From JBGUVL01 sp045134375 (lineage in GTDB: Bacteria; Bacillota_I; Bacilli_A; Erysipelotrichales; Erysipelotrichaceae): 38,337 nucleotides of DNA. Both the position numbers and the translations under genes were made by a program. Below, one piece after another: positions 16,369-24,540 of this stretch (positions are counted from its first letter, which is position 1; every line of letters starts with the position of its first letter). The DNA lies in contig JBGUVL010000065.1 in NCBI GenBank assembly GCA_045134375.1, forward strand, positions 1 to 38,337. Reading direction: 5' to 3'. The notes beneath the pieces are model-generated. The model was given only the letters and a program-made list of their open reading frames with translations, did no database searches and was not told the DNA's origin.

Positions 16369-16423
16369 ATCGATACCTCAAGATTCATTATATCATGTAA
16401 TTTCTAGCTTTATGATATTTATT

Positions 16424-16450
16424 CGAAAAGAAAAAAGGCTTTTCGCCTTT
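16424..16450 (-). terminator. Terminator after the small membrane protein gene
   Basis: AAAGGC and GCCTTT (16450-16434 read on minus) with a 5-base loop and a T-rich tail, directly after the stop at 16458. Confidence 0.65.
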
Positions 16451-16457
16451 CACTTTC

Positions 16458-16775
16458 TTATTTCGTTTTTCTTCCTTGCAATTCGTCAATCATATTAAGA
16501 ACGTATTTTTTTGAATTTCTGAAACTTAAGAAAAACAATAAAGCAAAAACTCCAGTTCCAATTGCGCCAATGAGACAAATCCATTTAATAACGCTGCGTG
16601 CTCCTTCCATTCCTACTAGGAAGTTATCATTAAATACACCAAATCCCCATAATGTTACAGCCAAAAATAGTAAGAAAAAAACAAATAGCATTTTTGCAGT
16701 TTTTCCTAGCTTTCTTGTCATTACATCACGATAAGCGATTTCATTCTTAAAATTTTCTCTTTCTTTGTTTGTCAT
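16458..16775 (-). CDS. Small two-helix membrane protein
   Basis: About 105 residues. A charged N-terminus (TNKERENFKNEIAYRDVMTR) precedes two hydrophobic helices (about 27-48 and 64-88), then a basic tail. The ATG at 16775 follows GGAG with good spacing; the frame from 16793 has a poorer site. It has its own promoter (16800-16828) and terminator. Family not recognised. Confidence 0.7.
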   Translation of the reverse strand: MTNKERENFKNEIAYRDVMTRKLGKTAKMLFVFFLLFLAVTLWGFGVFNDNFLVGMEGARSVIKWICLIGAIGTGVFALLFFLSFRNSKKYVLNMIDELQGRKTK

Positions 16776-16799
16776 AATTACAACTCCATTCACCGTAAT

Positions 16800-16828
16800 A
16801 ATATAACATTTATATTTTTATAATGCAA
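16800..16828 (-). promoter_or_regulatory. Promoter of the small membrane protein gene
   Basis: TTGCAT (16828-16823), 17-base spacer, TATATT (16805-16800). Confidence 0.5.
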
Positions 16829-16833
16829 ATTTT

Positions 16834-16869
16834 AAAAAATCATCCCTTTTGGGAGTAAGGGATGATTTT
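16834..16869 (-). terminator. Terminator of the PTS operon
   Basis: AAAATCATCCCTT and AAGGGATGATTTT form a perfect 13-bp stem with an 8-base loop; the minus-strand reading ends in TTTTTT. Confidence 0.85.
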
Positions 16870-16892
16870 AAATTTTAAATTAAATTTTAATC

Positions 16893-17705
16893 TTAGAAGA
16901 AGTGGATTACAGATCCTACAAATCCAACTACAGCCATTAATAATAATACTTTAATTGGAGAAATGTTCTTCTTAGCCATTAACCACCAAGCAAACAATAC
17001 GAATACCATTGTTAATACTTTTGGGAATGCGCCATCTAAGTTGTCATTTAACATCAATGGAGTACCGTCAGATTTTGTAGCTACCTGGATAGATGTTGTG
17101 ATGTTTACCCAAGATGCAGCCATTGCACCAACGATTACCTGACCCATTACGATTACTGATTCACGGAATGCAGTTGCACGTTCACCTACTAATAATTCAA
17201 CTGCAGATCCTCCTAATTCGTATCCTTTGAAATATACGAAGTGCTGGAACCAAATTGATGTTACGTTCCATACTACGATGTAGAATAATGGACCAATTAC
17301 AGATCCACCGTCAGCTAAACCAACAGCGATACCTAATAAGATTGGAATATAAGTACCTACGATCAAAGAGTCACCGATACCTGCTAAAGGTCCCATTAGA
17401 CCTGCACGGATACCATTGATCATTTCATCATCGATACCTTCAGCTCCGTTTGCACGTGCTTCTTCAAGACCAGCTGTAATACCTACTACGATACATCCGA
17501 TCTGTGGTTCTGTGTTGAAGAATGGATAGTAAGTTCTTAACTTTTCTGCCTGTTCTTCTTTTGATGAATACAATTCCTGGATAATTGGAAGCATTGCCCA
17601 CATATATCCAAATGTCTGCATGTGTTCGTGAGAGAAACATGTTAAGTTTCCATACCACCAACGCCAGAAGGAAGTGCTTAATGTTTTCTTAGAAATCTTT
17701 TTCAT
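16893..17705 (-). CDS. PTS mannose-family EIID component
   Basis: 270-residue membrane subunit that, with EIIC, forms the sugar channel of a mannose/fructose/sorbose/N-acetylgalactosamine-type PTS. The family hallmark MGPLAGIGDSLIVGT is present, as is the N-terminal WRWWYGNLTCFSHEHMQTFG. The C-terminus has the usual hydrophobic helix ending in HFF. It starts two bases after EIIC ends. The N-terminal pattern resembles amino-sugar/galactosamine-type EIID more than classic ManZ, but I cannot fix the substrate. Confidence 0.92.
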   Translation of the reverse strand: MKKISKKTLSTSFWRWWYGNLTCFSHEHMQTFGYMWAMLPIIQELYSSKEEQAEKLRTYYPFFNTEPQIGCIVVGITAGLEEARANGAEGIDDEMINGIRAGLMGPLAGIGDSLIVGTYIPILLGIAVGLADGGSVIGPLFYIVVWNVTSIWFQHFVYFKGYELGGSAVELLVGERATAFRESVIVMGQVIVGAMAASWVNITTSIQVATKSDGTPLMLNDNLDGAFPKVLTMVFVLFAWWLMAKKNISPIKVLLLMAVVGFVGSVIHFF

Positions 17706-17707
17706 GA

Positions 17708-18535
17708 TTAAATATCCTCCTCATCTTCGTCAGCAGCAGCACCACCAGATACCTTAACCATAGTTAACTGGTAGTTGATTAATGCGAATACAGCACCAAC
17801 TGCAGTAGCTGCTAATAATGTTAAGTGCATAGAAGCTGCTAAAGCGAATCCGAATACGAAGAAAATTAAGTCAGTTGTCTTAGTAACAACAGATTTCAAC
17901 AGGATTGCGATACCTACAGCAGGTAATACGGCACCAACAGATAATAAAGCCTTAACGTACCATACGCTTACGTCTAAGTTGTTGAATACTTCAGCAACAG
18001 CTCCAGATCCATAGTAGCATAATAATGTACATGGTAAGAAAGATAATACAAAGTGAGATACTAATGGCATTAACCAAGCAACTTTACCAATAATGCTGAA
18101 ATCACCTTTGTCTAATCTTGCCCAACCAATGTGCTGCCAAATCAGGTTCATCATAGCTGTTCCGTAGAACAAAGAGATACCGATTGTACCAGTCATTGCT
18201 GAAATAGTAGAAGCTAATGCGAAAGCGTCATCGCTAGCTGGATCAATACCAGCTGCCTTAACACCAACGTAAGCTAATGGAATACCAATGTAAGATACTG
18301 CACGTAAGTCAGATGCAACAGTTCCACCTGGAGTTACTAATGCAATCCACATAACCTGCATAGGGATACCGATTAAGATACATCCCTGAACGTCGCCCAT
18401 GATAAGACCAACGAATAAAGATGCAACTAATGGTCTGTTCAATGTATAGTTACCAACAGTTGTTCCCAAGCAAGCGATAGTAGAAGCTGCAGTACAACTC
18501 ATAATACCGATTAATATCGCTTGTAAAATACTCAT
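17708..18535 (-). CDS. PTS mannose-family EIIC component
   Basis: 275-residue channel subunit with about seven to eight helices and typical stretches GLIMGDVQGCILIGIPMQVM and TPGGTVASDLRAVSYIGIPL. The C-terminus is an acidic tail, AAADEDEEDI, echoed by the tail of EIIA. GGAGAATAATATT precedes the ATG, after a 66-base gap from EIIB, the largest gap in the operon. Confidence 0.92.
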   Translation of the reverse strand: MSILQAILIGIMSCTAASTIACLGTTVGNYTLNRPLVASLFVGLIMGDVQGCILIGIPMQVMWIALVTPGGTVASDLRAVSYIGIPLAYVGVKAAGIDPASDDAFALASTISAMTGTIGISLFYGTAMMNLIWQHIGWARLDKGDFSIIGKVAWLMPLVSHFVLSFLPCTLLCYYGSGAVAEVFNNLDVSVWYVKALLSVGAVLPAVGIAILLKSVVTKTTDLIFFVFGFALAASMHLTLLAATAVGAVFALINYQLTMVKVSGGAAADEDEEDI

Positions 18536-18601
18536 AATATTATTCTCCTTTTCTCCTTTTTTTTAATTATTTATCTAATTCAATCACTAACGCTCCCAAT
18601 A

Positions 18602-19093
18602 CTAGTAACCAAATTTAGATCTGAATTTAGGCCAAGATCCGATTGCTGTTTCCTGTAATAATGCGAAGTAAACATCGTATCCTGCATTTGTCATTGCTTC
18701 ACAAGCTACTGCTTCTTCTTGAATCAATGACTGATTCTGTCCAAGTTTAACAGATCCTGGACGGTCATTACATGGTCCAATTACAACACGTTTAACATCA
18801 CTTGGTACAAATTTGTTATCAACCAAGATAGTAGCCATGTCAACTGGATTCTTAGTAATTAAGAAATATTTTTTATCACTCTTTAATACTGAGTCAGCCT
18901 TTTCTAAGAATTTTTCCATTGTCCAAACAAATACTTTTTTGTCTGTACTAGCCTTAAATGATTGTGCTAATACTGGAGTTGTTGCTGCTTTATCATTAAC
19001 AGCAATAATTCCATCACATGGGAATTCTTTTGACCAACGTGTTACGATCTGACCGTGGATGATGCGGTCATCAACTCTTACAAAACTAATCAT
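18602..19093 (-). CDS. PTS mannose-family EIIB component
   Basis: 163-residue cytoplasmic phosphotransfer protein. The phosphorylated histidine is H13 in RVDDRIIHGQIVTRW, exactly the family site. It accepts phosphate from EIIA and passes it to the incoming sugar. TAGGAGG precedes the ATG, 35 bases after EIIA. EIIA and EIIB are separate polypeptides here, not fused as in ManX. Confidence 0.94.
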   Translation of the reverse strand: MISFVRVDDRIIHGQIVTRWSKEFPCDGIIAVNDKAATTPVLAQSFKASTDKKVFVWTMEKFLEKADSVLKSDKKYFLITKNPVDMATILVDNKFVPSDVKRVVIGPCNDRPGSVKLGQNQSLIQEEAVACEAMTNAGYDVYFALLQETAIGSWPKFRSKFGY

Positions 19094-19128
19094 TTTTCTT
19101 TTTCCTCCTATTTCACAATGACTATAAA

Positions 19129-19557
19129 TTAGATATCATCTTCGTCATCGCTAGCAACAACAGGTTCATAAGCAGTTAATCCTGTACGACCTTCCGATAA
19201 TAATGTTTCTTTTAACATATCAAGAGGCATATTATCTTTCATCAATACAGCAGTAATTGCCAATGGCATATTCATACCAGCAATAACTAGAGTGTTTGGC
19301 ATTAAACCTTTCTGGTCCAAAACGTTTAATGCATTTGTAAATGGTGAACCACTTAAGATATCCGCTAATAATACAACTTCATCTTCTGCAGTAAAACCAG
19401 ATACCAGCTGTTCGAAGTTCGCAGCAAATTCATCAGCACTCATACCATCTTTTAAGCTTGTGCTCAATACATCGTCGCGATCTCCTGTCATCATTTTGAC
19501 TGCGCTGTGTAATCCTGGCGCAAATTCACCATGACTTACCATTACTACATATTTCAT
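19129..19557 (-). CDS. PTS mannose-family EIIA component
   Basis: 142-residue EIIA. The phosphorylated histidine is H9 in VMVSHGEFAPG. The rest follows the family fold (LLADILSGSPFTNAL, VIAGMNMPL). The C-terminus ends in an acidic tail, SDDEDDI, like that of EIIC. It is the first gene of the PTS operon, with a sigma-A promoter at 19621-19649 and a cre site in the leader. Confidence 0.94.
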   Translation of the reverse strand: MKYVVMVSHGEFAPGLHSAVKMMTGDRDDVLSTSLKDGMSADEFAANFEQLVSGFTAEDEVVLLADILSGSPFTNALNVLDQKGLMPNTLVIAGMNMPLAITAVLMKDNMPLDMLKETLLSEGRTGLTAYEPVVASDDEDDI

Positions 19558-19595
19558 TTTTCTCTTCCTTTCCTTGCATAATGACTTGTAAAAAC

Positions 19596-19609
19596 TGTAA
19601 TCGTTTTCA
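19596..19609. promoter_or_regulatory. CcpA cre site of the PTS operon
   Basis: TGTAATCGTTTTCA fits the catabolite-responsive element TGWAANCGNTNWCA at every position. It lies about 5 to 18 bases after the predicted transcription start, where CcpA bound with HPr-Ser-P would repress. Confidence 0.75.
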
Positions 19610-19620
19610 CTTACGGTTAC

Positions 19621-19649
19621 ATGATAACTTATATCACATAAAATTTCAA
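19621..19649 (-). promoter_or_regulatory. Promoter of the PTS operon
   Basis: TTGAAA (19649-19644), 17-base spacer, TATCAT (19626-19621). I saw no GG/GC -24/-12 element of the sigma-54 kind that drives many mannose-family PTS operons. Confidence 0.6.
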
Positions 19650-19790
19650 CACTTTTGACAAACTTTAATTTATTTTTTTAGAATAAACTTGCGATATTTA
19701 TCACATAATTATCACATATTTATCGAAATACCTCTTATTTTAGGGCTTTTTTCAAAATTACATTTGTAATTTTTAGTGAATTATGTGATT
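19632..19790. repeat. Four TATCACATAA-like motifs upstream of the PTS
   Basis: TATCACATAA at 19632-19641 (in the promoter spacer), TATCACATAA at 19699-19708, TATCACATAT at 19710-19719 (11-base step) and the inverted form TTATGTGATT at 19781-19790. They look like binding sites of one regulator. The remainder of 19650-19899 is A+T-rich with no other gene or clear hairpin. Confidence 0.5.
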
Positions 19791-19899
19791 TTTATTAAAA
19801 ACTCATTTTCATTCACATTTTTTCATATTTATTCATTTTTTTGGCTTGTTCTGTTTTTTCTATCACTTTATCAAATTAAGAATCTTACCATCAATTTGA

Positions 19900-20838
19900 C
19901 TATCTTGCGGTGCTGATCAACACTCTACATTTGCCTTTGATCGTGTATTTTTCACAAGCAGCTGGCACAAACACATTATCGGTATAGTGAACCGGAATGC
20001 TTTCTCCACAATATTCAATCACTGCATCATTGTGAACAAAAGAAAGGGTATGGAAATCAATTCCTTTGGTATCAAATGTTTTTTCTCCATCGATATCATA
20101 TAACATCACACAGAAATCATCACAAGAAACCAACATCTTTGCCTGTTCCTTTCCATCTTCTAATGGGGTCGACACTTTTTCACTCTGTAACGATAAATCA
20201 ACCACATCAAAGCTTTTTTCCAAATGCAGTTCTCTGCCATTGCCATTGGCGTCTTTACGACCATAATCATAGAATCGATAAGTCGTATTGGAGTTGGTAC
20301 CTACTTCAATCGCAAAAATACCTCCGCCTAACGCATGTAACATTCCTGCTGGAACAAAAATGAAATCACCTGCTTGCATTGGTACTTTGCGAAGATACTG
20401 TTCTAAGTTTTCTTCTTCAATCGCTTTTCGCAATACGTCTTTATCATCACACAATGTTCCTGCCACCAAGGTAGCACCTTCCTCTGCTTCTAACACATAC
20501 CATGATTCGGTTTTCCCAAGATCATTATCATGAGCCATCGCATATGAATTATAAGGATGTACCTGAATGGATAAATCCTCTTTCGCATCAAGATAAGCTA
20601 AACGCAGCATCTTTTCCAAAGTATGTGTCCCTAACATTGCTTTTTCATTTTCTTGAATCAAGGTTAATAAATCCATCCCTTTATATTCCCCATTCAGCAC
20701 TTTATTTTGTGCATAAGGATGCGCACTTACTTCCCAACACGTTCCACAGCCTTCTTCTTTCACATCACGCAGTGTCGTCAATTTGTTATTTGCCCAAATG
20801 GTCTTATCATAGATTGGTTTTAATTTTAATGGGTACAT
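19900..20838 (-). CDS. manA: Mannose-6-phosphate isomerase, class I
   Basis: About 312 residues, the size of Bacillus ManA; interconverts mannose 6-phosphate and fructose 6-phosphate with a zinc site. Visible: LKPIYDKTIWANNKL, CGTCWEVSAHPYAQN, LSIQVHPYNSYA (zinc ligand region QVHP), FVPAGMLHALGGGIFAIEVG and TYRFYDYGRKD. The ATG at 20838 follows GAAGGTGA; the frame to 20922 begins upstream of the promoter's start point. It feeds mannose from a PTS into glycolysis and lies directly before the PTS operon. Confidence 0.93.
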   Translation of the reverse strand: MYPLKLKPIYDKTIWANNKLTTLRDVKEEGCGTCWEVSAHPYAQNKVLNGEYKGMDLLTLIQENEKAMLGTHTLEKMLRLAYLDAKEDLSIQVHPYNSYAMAHDNDLGKTESWYVLEAEEGATLVAGTLCDDKDVLRKAIEEENLEQYLRKVPMQAGDFIFVPAGMLHALGGGIFAIEVGTNSNTTYRFYDYGRKDANGNGRELHLEKSFDVVDLSLQSEKVSTPLEDGKEQAKMLVSCDDFCVMLYDIDGEKTFDTKGIDFHTLSFVHNDAVIEYCGESIPVHYTDNVFVPAACEKYTIKGKCRVLISTAR

Positions 20839-20890
20839 AGTTTCACCTTCACTTTCGTAATCGAATTCGTTACGTTTCCTTTCATCCATA

Positions 20891-20919
20891 AGTATAATAC
20901 ATCGAAATAATAAAATCAA
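20891..20919 (-). promoter_or_regulatory. Promoter of manA
   Basis: TTGATT (20919-20914), 17-base spacer, TATACT (20896-20891), about 50 bases before the manA start codon. Confidence 0.65.
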
Positions 20920-20943
20920 CAAAATGTAATAACATTATATCTA

Positions 20944-21738
20944 TTAATCGATCCATCCGAAATGATGACAGGCTAGATAAATACCGTCTTGATCCGAAGC
21001 TGCTGTAATATAATCCGCCGACGCTTTCACTTCTTCTAGTGCATCCCCCATGGCAACACCACAACCACACTGTTGTATCATAGCGACATCATTTAGCGCA
21101 TCCCCAAAGCAGATGACATCTTTCATGGATATGCCTATTTTTTTGCACAGATGTTGTATTCCGCTTGCTTTGGTACATTGTTTTGCATAAATATCGTAGT
21201 AATTCTCCATAAAACATTCAAAACGGTATTCCGGATAACGATTTTCGTAATACGGAAGATTCGCTTTTGCGATATAGCAAACCCCTGCATATGGTAAGGA
21301 TGTAAAATGTCGCGATGGATGTTCTCTATCATCGTGAATGATATCCGATCTGCCTAAACAGTGATCAATCATAGCAAGAATTCGTTTTTTTCCATGATAG
21401 ATGTAACCTTTGTCCTCAAATTGCAACAGCAAAGCATCATCAAAATTAGAGAAATCAAGGGCCAATGATTCTACACTTTCTCTTCGCATTGCTTCACGAT
21501 AGCATTCCTTTCCCTGATCATCCATCACATAGGTTCCATTGGAACAAATAAAATAGTCAAAGTGAATTTGATCCAGTAAACTTTTCTCCATCGCAAACGG
21601 AGGACGTCCACTTGCAATCGCTATTTTCATTCCTCGTTGTTGCAGCGCTTTTAATGTTTTTACCGTAGAAGGAAGAAGCACTCGTTCTCCGCGACTAACC
21701 AGTGTACCATCCACATCAAATACCGCTAATTGATACAT
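20944..21738 (-). CDS. HAD phosphatase, Cof type (IIB)
   Basis: About 264-residue Cof-like hydrolase, usually acting on sugar phosphates or flavin/nucleotide phosphates. Motif I FDVDGTL (nucleophile D), motif II ASGRPPFAM, and the C-terminal motifs GISMKDVICFGDALNDVAMI and GVAMGDALEEVKASADYI are complete. The ATG at 21738 sits 6 bases after GAGGTG; a GTG at 21747 and ATG at 21744 are alternatives. It lies between manA and the SIS-protein unit, so a role in sugar-phosphate balance is plausible. Confidence 0.9.
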   Translation of the reverse strand: MYQLAVFDVDGTLVSRGERVLLPSTVKTLKALQQRGMKIAIASGRPPFAMEKSLLDQIHFDYFICSNGTYVMDDQGKECYREAMRRESVESLALDFSNFDDALLLQFEDKGYIYHGKKRILAMIDHCLGRSDIIHDDREHPSRHFTSLPYAGVCYIAKANLPYYENRYPEYRFECFMENYYDIYAKQCTKASGIQHLCKKIGISMKDVICFGDALNDVAMIQQCGCGVAMGDALEEVKASADYITAASDQDGIYLACHHFGWID

Positions 21739-21791
21739 ATTCATCACCTCATCCTTTGCATTATGCTATCTTATTGCCATAATTGTAATGT

Positions 21792-21808
21792 AATGTATTT
21801 ACATTATA
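21792..21808 (-). promoter_or_regulatory. -10 box and inverted repeat before the HAD gene
   Basis: TATAAT (21808-21803) overlaps AATGTATTTACATT (21792-21805), with 6-bp arms about a TT centre. The -35 is weak. Likely a regulated promoter. Confidence 0.4.
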
Positions 21809-21842
21809 TCATATTAACAAAAAAAAGAAAAGGAAAAAGAAA

Positions 21843-21860
21843 AAGGGAGATTACTCCCTT
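21843..21860 (-). terminator. Terminator after the winged-helix membrane protein gene
   Basis: AAGGGAG and CTCCCTT with a 4-base loop; the minus-strand tail is TTTCTTTTTCC. It ends the 23500-21868 unit. Confidence 0.75.
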
Positions 21861-21867
21861 AAACGAA

Positions 21868-22209
21868 TTATTTAAACAATGCGGATGATAAATCACCCCA
21901 GTGTGTTACCACTAAAATAAGAATTAATAATACAACGGGCAATGCAATCATAAACCAATAACCACGCATTACCTTTTTCTCTAGTTTTTTCCATGCATTT
22001 TCATCCAGATAGTAACGATCGTCGTCGGTTTTTACGACGACATCATCCTGCATCATATTAGCAATCGTGTAAGAAATCACAGAACTAGTTAATTTTACAT
22101 CTTTAAATGCAGTTACTGGAATCGCAGTATCCGGTGAAGTTGCCTTGTGTTTTTTAAATACATCTAGAACAATTTTTGCCATTGTCTGCTTTGTCGTTGT
22201 TTTCGCCAT
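21868..22209 (-). CDS. Winged-helix-like protein with a C-terminal membrane helix
   Basis: 113 residues. The first 75 look like a small winged helix (TMAKIVLDVFKKHKATSPD, VKLTSSVISYTIANMMQDD, VVVKTDDDRYYLDENAWKKL). A single hydrophobic helix follows (about 84-104, FMIALPVVLLILILVV). This would place a DNA- or protein-binding domain at the inner membrane face. It starts two bases after the SIS gene ends. Function unknown. Confidence 0.75.
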   Translation of the reverse strand: MAKTTTKQTMAKIVLDVFKKHKATSPDTAIPVTAFKDVKLTSSVISYTIANMMQDDVVVKTDDDRYYLDENAWKKLEKKVMRGYWFMIALPVVLLILILVVTHWGDLSSALFK

Positions 22210-22211
22210 TG

Positions 22212-22958
22212 TTATTTCTCCTCTTTCTTTCTATACATACGGCAGTATTTTTCCATATACGCTTCATTTTTTTCATAACCACCGTCGATATTAGCGCTTA
22301 CGAATACTTCGATTGGTTGTTGATGTGCTTTTAACCAAGTAACGATTTCTGCCGATAAAGCGGCAACAATAAAAGCATTCGCCATGGAAGAAGTGGGAAT
22401 CACAGGGACATCGACTCCTTCCAGATAAGTCGCCGCATCCCCCACTTTTCCACAAGTATCAATCACAATATCAGCGACTTCGAACAACCGTTTTCCACTG
22501 CTATGGCGACTTGTCACTTGTTGGGTATGCTCCATGCAAGTCAATGCTATTACATAAGCACCACGTTTTTTTGCTTCGAGCGCCAATTCCACCGGATAAG
22601 CATTTCGACCAGAATTGGAAGCAATCAACACCACATCCCCTTCGCTAATTTTATATAATTCAGCCAAAATGGAAGCATAGCCTTCCAATCGTTCAATAAA
22701 AGTCGATTTGGTTGGATGCTCCGTCAATGTTAATTCACTTGTCATAATCGGAACGGTAAAAGCTAAGCCACCAGCACGACCATAGAATTCTTCCGCAACA
22801 CTATGAGAATGTCCACTTCCACTGACATAAAATGTCTTTCCTTGTGCATGCGCAGAAGCAATTTTACATGCCGCATCACAAATCGCTTGTCGCTGTGTTT
22901 TTCTTATTTTTTCTACGACCTCTAATCCGGCCGCAAAAGCACATTCAAAGGAATTCAT
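22212..22958 (-). CDS. SIS-domain phosphosugar-binding protein, UPF0309 type
   Basis: About 248 residues with one SIS (sugar isomerase) domain, of the uncharacterised UPF0309/COG4821 group. Signature stretches: FYVSGSGHSHSVAEEFYGRA, IASNSGRNAYPVELALEAKK, PTSSMANAFIVAAL. SIS folds bind phosphorylated amino sugars or ketoses, as isomerases, lyases or regulators. The ATG at 22958 has better spacing to GAGG than that at 22964. It sits in an operon between two membrane proteins and near a PTS, so it probably acts on a PTS-imported amino sugar or is an etherase; that is inference. Confidence 0.88.
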   Translation of the reverse strand: MNSFECAFAAGLEVVEKIRKTQRQAICDAACKIASAHAQGKTFYVSGSGHSHSVAEEFYGRAGGLAFTVPIMTSELTLTEHPTKSTFIERLEGYASILAELYKISEGDVVLIASNSGRNAYPVELALEAKKRGAYVIALTCMEHTQQVTSRHSSGKRLFEVADIVIDTCGKVGDAATYLEGVDVPVIPTSSMANAFIVAALSAEIVTWLKAHQQPIEVFVSANIDGGYEKNEAYMEKYCRMYRKKEEK

Positions 22959-22975
22959 AACCATTATCCTCTACC

Positions 22976-23500
22976 TTATTTTCGATTCTTTTTTCTCTGC
23001 TTATAAGCTTTTAATTCTTTTTCCAATCGATCGCCCATTTTTCGCGAAATACGAACCGAAGAACCCGTACTCAAATACATGTCATAGCTTGGCATCAAAG
23101 AACTACGTGGTTTCAAATCACTAATCGTTCGAAAACGATAATATTTTGTTTCATAGAAGAAGCCATCCTCATCAAACAGCGCTTGTCTTGTAATCAATGC
23201 ATCCATGATCAAAGAGATACAGAAAATGAACAAGAACAGAAAAGCCGCTGTCGTCAAGTATTCTTTTGCCATCATATTCTTTGCCATCATAACGATTGAA
23301 ACAACTAAGATTACAACAAAAATGGCTACCCATAAAGTATAATCCTGTTGTGTGTCATATTTTCCTTTGCTTTTTGTGATGAACGCTTTTTTACTATTCA
23401 TGTGTTCATTAAATACTTTTCCCACCTTGTATAAATTATAAAGTGCATAAGCTATGATGATCACAATCAGAATCAAGCTGAAATAATCATTACTAGTCAT
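22976..23500 (-). CDS. Membrane protein with a cytoplasmic C-terminal domain
   Basis: 174 residues with three hydrophobic helices (about 5-25, 53-72 and 78-100) and a basic C-terminal domain (RTISDLKPRSSLMPSYDMYL then STGSSVRISRKMGDRLEKEL). The C-terminal strand-rich part resembles the PH-like domains fused to small membrane proteins. Not recognised further. It is the first gene of a three-gene unit with its own -10 TATAAT at 23539-23534. Confidence 0.75.
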   Translation of the reverse strand: MTSNDYFSLILIVIIIAYALYNLYKVGKVFNEHMNSKKAFITKSKGKYDTQQDYTLWVAIFVVILVVSIVMMAKNMMAKEYLTTAAFLFLFIFCISLIMDALITRQALFDEDGFFYETKYYRFRTISDLKPRSSLMPSYDMYLSTGSSVRISRKMGDRLEKELKAYKQRKKNRK

Positions 23501-23533
23501 AATTTAACTCTCCTTTTATCTGCTATATTTGGT

Positions 23534-23539
23534 ATTATA
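23534..23539 (-). promoter_or_regulatory. -10 box before the membrane protein gene
   Basis: Perfect TATAAT 33 bases before the ATG at 23500, just after the terminator at 23568-23596; only a weak -35 (TTTCTT at 17 bases). Confidence 0.4.
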
Positions 23540-23567
23540 CATCAAAACATCAGGGAAAGAAATAAAG

Positions 23568-23596
23568 AAAAAGCGAAACCTTTGATTTCGCTTTTT
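23568..23596 (-). terminator. Terminator of the deoR-hxlAB-cupin operon
   Basis: AAAAAGCGAAA and TTTCGCTTTTT form a perfect 11-bp stem, 7-base loop, minus-strand tail CTTTATTTC. Confidence 0.82.
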
Positions 23597-23598
23597 CA

Positions 23599-23952
23599 CT
23601 ATCGATTATAATCGTCTTCGACACGTACGACATCATCTAAATGAGGAGTACTAACCTCAACAAACACGCAATCTTCCAAAGCCGTCAAACGGTGTTTCGC
23701 TAAGGTTGGATTATGCATCACATCCCCAGGTTGATACTCTACCGTAATTAAATTACCATTCGCATCATCTTCCTCTACTGATAATTTTCCTTCCCATAAG
23801 TAGATGTGTTCTTCCTTTAAATTATGATACTGCAAAGAAGTACGACTCCCCTTATTCAATCGAATGATCTTTAATGCATAGTGTTCGTTGACTGCCACCC
23901 AAGTCTCACTGCCCCAAGGTTTTTCCACATATTTATTTACTGGTACTTTCAT
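23599..23952 (-). CDS. Small cupin, type II phosphomannose isomerase-like
   Basis: 117 residues forming one cupin barrel, matching the C-terminal domain of mannose-1-phosphate guanylyltransferase/phosphomannose isomerase proteins. Motifs: KPWGSETWVAV at the N-terminus, SRTSLQYHNLKEEHIYLWEG (metal ligands H, E, H) and LAKHRLTALEDCVFVEVSTP. It may isomerise a hexose phosphate, or act as a sugar-binding or mutarotase-like cupin. It is the last gene of the hxl operon, 17 bases after hxlB. The window also has a full class I ManA, so this is a second isomerase-like cupin. Confidence 0.85.
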   Translation of the reverse strand: MKVPVNKYVEKPWGSETWVAVNEHYALKIIRLNKGSRTSLQYHNLKEEHIYLWEGKLSVEEDDANGNLITVEYQPGDVMHNPTLAKHRLTALEDCVFVEVSTPHLDDVVRVEDDYNR

Positions 23953-23969
23953 TTTCTATTTCTTCTTTT

Positions 23970-24530
23970 CTATTCCATATTCGCATGACGACCAAACATC
24001 GTATCGGAATCCAATCCTTTTCTTTCCATCAACATCATAATGGAAATATCCATAAAGATTCCTTCGCTTTGTTCAAACAAAGATCCCATTGGTTGAATGG
24101 ATTTAATTTCTCCTTCTTTGGCACTTTTTGGTGATGGCGCAGAGATTTCAATCACAACATCTGCCAATTTCGCAATCGTAGATTCTGGATTAATGGTGAT
24201 CAAAGCAATTTTTGCTCCCATTTCTTTTGCTTTATTCGCATGATTAACTAAGGATTTTGTTTCTCCACTACCAGAACAGATCACCAATAATCCATTTGCT
24301 TTAATATTAGGAGTACAAGTTTCGCCGACCACATAGCTATTAACACCCATATGCATTAATCGCATCGCAAACCCTTTCACCTGAAAACCACTTCGACCAG
24401 CTCCTGCACAGAAAACTTCTTCCGCATTCATAACCAATGTTACAAATTGCTCTGCTTTTTCCGTATCAATACTACTTAATGTGTGGGTTAATTCCGCAAC
24501 AACAACCTCTGCGTATTCTTTATTATTCAT
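23970..24530 (-). CDS. hxlB: 6-phospho-3-hexuloisomerase
   Basis: 186-residue SIS-domain enzyme that converts 3-hexulose 6-phosphate to fructose 6-phosphate. Matches the PHI family in length and motifs: FCAGAGRSGFQVKGFAMRLM, VICSGSGETKSLVNHANKAK, PMGSLFEQSEGIFMD. It works with the synthase 10 bases upstream to fix formaldehyde onto ribulose 5-phosphate, or in reverse to make ribulose 5-phosphate. Confidence 0.92.
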   Translation of the reverse strand: MNNKEYAEVVVAELTHTLSSIDTEKAEQFVTLVMNAEEVFCAGAGRSGFQVKGFAMRLMHMGVNSYVVGETCTPNIKANGLLVICSGSGETKSLVNHANKAKEMGAKIALITINPESTIAKLADVVIEISAPSPKSAKEGEIKSIQPMGSLFEQSEGIFMDISIMMLMERKGLDSDTMFGRHANME

Positions 24531-24540
24531 GATAAACCTC

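Noticed and set aside
19558..19899. Sigma-54 promoter for the PTS operon
   Set aside because: No GG-N10-GC spaced element in the right place; a good sigma-A promoter is present.
20839..20922. N-terminal extension of manA
   Set aside because: It contains the promoter; class I ManA proteins begin close to MYPLKLKPIYD.
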